A DNA stretch of 9,896 bases, from NCBI GenBank assembly GCA_964530215.1, contig CAZHAJ010000066.1:1-9896 (forward strand), written 5' to 3'. This stretch comes from JAAXTT01 sp964530215 (lineage in GTDB: Bacteria > Bacillota > Desulfotomaculia > Desulfotomaculales > Desulfocucumaceae). The translations under genes were made by a program, and so were the position numbers. Every line of letters begins with the position of its first letter. The first letter of the stretch is position 1. Shown here one piece after another: positions 8,001 through 9,896 of this stretch. Below the pieces are notes generated by a model, which was given only the letters and a program-made list of their open reading frames with translations, did no database searches and was not told the DNA's origin.

Positions 8001-9856
8001 TTACCAGTGGGATCTGCCATAGCCTTATTAAAGCTCAAAATAATTTTTGAGCCATCGGCATTTGTCATGGCGTTTTGGAGAACAGGGGCTGTATAAATGT
8101 CACTTCCTGCAAGTGGTATTAATTTGAATTTTACTATCTTATTATTGGCATTTGTTTCATAAACGGCAAGATATCTATTTGTAATTGGATCCACACCAGA
8201 AATATCTGCCCCTTCCGTATATGGATCAATAATCCCCACACCTGTTGGAGCTATACTGTGTAAGTCAACATTGCTTATTGTTGAGGAAGATATTTGAACT
8301 ACAAGATGATTGCCTGATCCAACTGTGGCTGTCACCTTTGTGCTACCCGCCACGGTTCCAGGTGCTACTGATGCATTAAGCATTTCTGCAGGGGTAGCAG
8401 TTATAGTCACGTTTGGCGAATTGTTGATATTGATTTGACCCGATAAGCTGTTATAAATTTGACAGCCATTAATTGTAACATTTCCTGTAGAATTATTGAT
8501 ATATAAACCATATTGTGCATTATCATAAACAGCACTATTAGAAATACTCACAGTTCCGGTGACACTTTCGATTCTGATTCCTCGAAGTAGACTATGAGCC
8601 AGTTCGCAATTGTCTATGTTGACATTACTACCTCCATTTATTGCAATCAGACTATCATTGCCCCAACCACCCCAACCGCCACCACCATACCTGACTACGC
8701 AGTGGCTTAAGTTAGCAGTGGCAGAACTATTATAGCCAAGCAGCATATAAGTCCAGCCGCCGGCAGCAGGACTTGAAGCATCGCCGTCACCGTTGGTATC
8801 GCCGCCCACGGTGTCATCCCTAAAATCAGTAAAATAGATTTCATTTCCAGTTGTGCCGGATGCATTCAAAGTTCCATCTACTAAGAACCTCACCCCTGGC
8901 TTGATCTTTACGACGACACCCGGATTTATGGTCAATGTTACTCCTGGTTTTACATAGGTATCTCCAGTTAATACATAAGGGAAAGGTGTATCCCATAAAG
9001 TATTATTGCTTATCTCTCCATCTAACACCCATATCCCTTCAACACCTGAATTGTTTGAAGCAATGCTTGTGCCCGCTGCTGTTGCACCAAGCCCAATGCT
9101 TCCTTTAGTATTGTCAGAAAAAGTATTACCCGAAATGTTGCTCGGTAATGCGCTTCCTTGAACATAAAGTCCGTACTGCCCGTTTCCACTAAAAGCATTA
9201 TTCGTAATGGTAGGAGTACTGTTTTTAGTAAAGAGACCATTGTCCACATTATCGTGTAAGGTGCTATTGGAAATGCTCACAGTTCCGGTGGCATTTTCGA
9301 TTCTAATTCCTCGAAGTAGACTATGAGCCAGTTCGCAATTGTCTATGTTGACATTACTACCTCCATTTATTGCAATCAGACTATCATTGCCCCAACCACC
9401 CCAACCGCCACCACCATACCTGACTACGCAGTGGCTTAAGTTAGCAGTGGCAGAACTATTATAGCCAAGCAGCATATAAGTCCAGCCGCCGGCAGCAGGA
9501 CTTGAAGCATCGCCGTCACCGTTGGTATCGCCGCCCACGGTGTCATCCCTAAAATCAGTAAAATAGATTTCATTTCCAGTTGTGCCGGATGCATTCAAAG
9601 TTCCATCTACTAAAAACCTAACCCCTGGCTTGATTTTCACGATGACGCCGGGATTGATGGTCAATGTTGACCCTGGTTTTACATAGGTATCTCCGTCCAT
9701 TACGTATTGATTATCTGCTGTCCAAGTTATATTTCCTTGAATTTCACCAGAAATCAGAACAATATTACTATCCGCATATGCAGTTATTGGTACCGACACA
9801 AACAACGATATCATCATTGCGGCTGTCAGCATCCATGAAATTGCTTTTTTACGCAT
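5081..9856 (-). CDS. Secreted multidomain S-layer-type protein with beta-helix modules and three SLH domains
   Basis: A 1591-residue surface protein with signal peptide MRKKA...ITAYA (cleavage near residue 29). Residues about 30-510 form two tandem beta-helix modules with nearly identical cores, each with a Gly/Trp segment (GGGGWGGWG) and an acidic DTNGDGD segment that may bind calcium. A SwmB/Ig-like domain is at about 588-690, a second beta-solenoid of VTINGDIT-like repeats at 693-1030, a B-repeat-like domain (GGTITASP to VTVTAEFE) at 1036-1113, an Ig-like domain at 1114-1212, and a Pro/Gly linker near 1216-1236. A domain common beside SLH (SNFNGGQATVSIPYTL) precedes SLH at 1412-1472, 1473-1538 and 1539-1591 (LTRGQ, ITRQE, TTRAE motifs). 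SLH domains bind secondary wall polymers, so it is probably displayed on the wall. ATG at 9856 is preferred to GTG at 9880, which lies upstream of the AGGAGG. Adhesion or sugar binding is possible, but no catalytic motif is recognised. Confidence 0.93.
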   Translation of the reverse strand: MRKKAISWMLTAAMMISLFVSVPITAYADSNIVLISGEIQGNITWTADNQYVMDGDTYVKPGSTLTINPGVIVKIKPGVRFLVDGTLNASGTTGNEIYFTDFRDDTVGGDTNGDGDASSPAAGGWTYMLLGYNSSATANLSHCVVRYGGGGWGGWGNDSLIAINGGSNVNIDNCELAHSLLRGIRIENATGTVSISNSTLHDNVDNGLFTKNSTPTITNNAFSGNGQYGLYVQGSALPSNISGNTFSDNTKGSIGLGATAAGTSIASNNSGVEGIWVLDGEISNNTLWDTPFPYVLTGDTYVKPGVTLTINPGVVVKIKPGVRFLVDGTLNASGTTGNEIYFTDFRDDTVGGDTNGDGDASSPAAGGWTYMLLGYNSSATANLSHCVVRYGGGGWGGWGNDSLIAINGGSNVNIDNCELAHSLLRGIRIESVTGTVSISNSAVYDNAQYGLYINNSTGNVTINGCQIYNSLSGQININNSPNVTITATPAEMLNASVAPGTVAGSTKVTATVGSGNHLVVQISSSTISNVDLHSIAPTGVGIIDPYTEGADISGVDPITNRYLAVYETNANNKIVKFKLIPLAGSDIYTAPVLQNAMTNADGSKIILSFNKAMADPTGKHEQFSVVSGGSGNAVAAATLGTDTKTIELTLTTPIVYGQAVTVDYTPGTIAAADGGMLTAFANQEVTNNVAANVAKIGSIGYPTLAGALAAANDTDTIVLISDINYSNGITADAKNVDIDLNGFNLTVSGVAGHALEAKNNGVLNILDEDGSGVVTVNSSGEYKHCVNAVSGGKVNIKGSLTASLPAGAGSYQNIIGAYADGLGSTINLTGSAFGHMAGIYAQGGAVITVSGNVDGSYYGAFSAYSGSVNVKGNVSGSRALVSDYGGIATVEGDITGSDHAISANAIAGWDPPTITVTGNVTGTGGVAVSVSNDADIQITGDVTGYIAASGSPTASPDVTINGDITVNTGFGVSVFYGGTVTINGSILGASPYLRLNNMDISKNDYEISGDYVVYSNTTVESPAPFATNTVRVKIPQGGYTVTIGTLSGGTITASPTSATPGTNINLTITPDTGKQLKAGTLKYNDGNDYSIAGTSFVMPPANVTVTAEFENTLINQAPVITSNWGYNTVYFGENYPYTITVTDAENTSGTKIYSSLDGAEFSVVWTYPGAPATQNITLSPLKGVLTSGSHTLRYYAQDLGGAVSNMLTLTFTVTDKPVSPPISGGSGGSTPPDTGTKITVTTTDGEVSVTGTLTQTNGGAQVVIKNDDFKKVNNADKPAAVNAHLATVVFDKKAMDTIGTLVGSGDVALAVRQVTGTELSAEQRALVGSRPVYDFAVTGAGKTISNFNGGQATVSIPYTLGENEHPHAIVIWYLSDSGKLVRMRGHYDTATKSVTFKTSHFSNFVIGYNPISFQDVPADAWYESAVTFLAARDITTGTGDGNFSPDASLTRGQFIVMLMRAYGIEPDANPVDNFADAGNTYYTNFIATAKRLDIANGIGNNLFAPDREITRQEMFTLLYNALTAIGELPEGRADKKLSDFSDASQIASWAKDAMTLLVETGTISGSDDKLSPTDGTTRAEMAQVLCNLFTK
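6886..7390 (-). repeat. Degenerate repeats coding a second beta-solenoid
   Basis: This part of the surface-protein gene codes for a series of similar segments of roughly 20-25 residues ending in forms like ITVSGNVDGS, VNVKGNVSGS, ATVEGDITGS, ITVTGNVTGT, IQITGDVTG and VTINGDIT. The period is irregular and the DNA copies are well diverged, unlike the two upstream modules. The pattern fits stacked beta-helix coils. Confidence 0.7.
8549..8965 (-). repeat. Direct repeat, copy 2 (second beta-helix module of the surface protein)
   Basis: This copy is offset exactly 729 bp (243 codons) from the one at 9278-9694, so the frame is kept. Bases 8577-8884 are identical to 9306-9613 by eye. The flanking parts of the repeat differ: 11 of 81 bases at 8885-8965 and 3 of 28 at 8549-8576. 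Confidence 0.93.
9278..9694 (-). repeat. Direct repeat, copy 1 (first beta-helix module of the surface protein)
   Basis: Partner of 8549-8965. It codes for the segment from GDTYVKPGSTLTINPG to GTVSISNS. The core 9306-9613 is base-for-base identical to the other copy, and weaker protein similarity extends beyond (SGEIQGNITW here, DGEISNNTLW in the other copy). Confidence 0.93.
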
Positions 9857-9864
9857 GTTTCTCT

Positions 9865-9872
9865 CCTCCTTT
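9865..9872 (-). promoter_or_regulatory. Ribosome binding site of the surface-protein gene
   Basis: The minus strand reads AAAGGAGG with eight bases to the ATG at 9856. The site lies downstream of the alternative GTG at 9880, which rules that start out. Confidence 0.9.
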
Positions 9873-9896
9873 ATACTCACAGGTAATGTTGATATT

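Noticed and set aside
8549..9694. The long direct repeats as a transposon, CRISPR array or attachment sites
   Set aside because: They lie in frame within one gene, 729 bp (243 codons) apart, and encode protein modules. There is no spacer pattern and no recombinase gene nearby.
9857..9880. GTG at 9880 as the start of the surface protein
   Set aside because: It would place the AAAGGAGG inside the coding region. The ATG at 9856 has ideal spacing and begins a typical signal peptide.

Overview
The window looks like a chromosomal segment of a low-to-mid GC Firmicute, most likely a Clostridia-type organism with a single membrane. The evidence is a large secreted protein with three C-terminal SLH domains, strong AGGAGG-type ribosome binding sites, TTG/GTG starts, and an RND pump whose adaptor is a lipoprotein. 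This is inference from gene content, not a database match. Every gene I can support is on the minus strand, so the window reads from right to left.

Right half (5081-9856): one gene for a 1591-residue surface protein. It has a signal peptide, two tandem parallel beta-helix modules that share a 308-bp perfectly identical DNA block, an Ig-like/SwmB-like domain, a second Gly/Val/Thr-rich beta-solenoid region, a B-repeat-like domain, an Ig-like domain, a Pro/Gly linker, a domain often found next to SLH, and three SLH domains for cell-wall attachment. Its C-terminus is intact and the IS lies just beyond its stop codon.

Middle (about 3177-5065): an apparently complete insertion sequence of the IS1182 family, with one DDE transposase gene. 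Its two ends form similar hairpins whose stems differ in sequence but keep pairing. Both hairpins are followed by T-runs on the inward-reading strand, so each end looks like an inward-facing terminator that insulates the transposase. The right-hand one probably also terminates the surface-protein gene. A perfect 10-bp stem with a TTCG loop and a TATAAT box lie immediately upstream of the likely transposase ATG.

Left third (1-3124): a tight cluster of a VanX/DdpX-like D-Ala-D-Ala dipeptidase, an RND periplasmic-adaptor lipoprotein, and the N-terminal part of an HAE1-type RND efflux transporter that runs off the window. The dipeptidase and adaptor genes are 16 bp apart; the adaptor and transporter genes overlap by 4 bp (ATGA). 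The IS lies about 50 bp upstream of the dipeptidase, whose start has no visible ribosome binding site. The insertion may therefore have removed this operon's promoter, leader or signal-peptide segment.

I did not find a clearly new defence or mobile system. The best candidates for a second look are the dipeptidase-pump operon, the covarying hairpin ends of the IS, and the recently homogenised duplication in the surface-protein gene.
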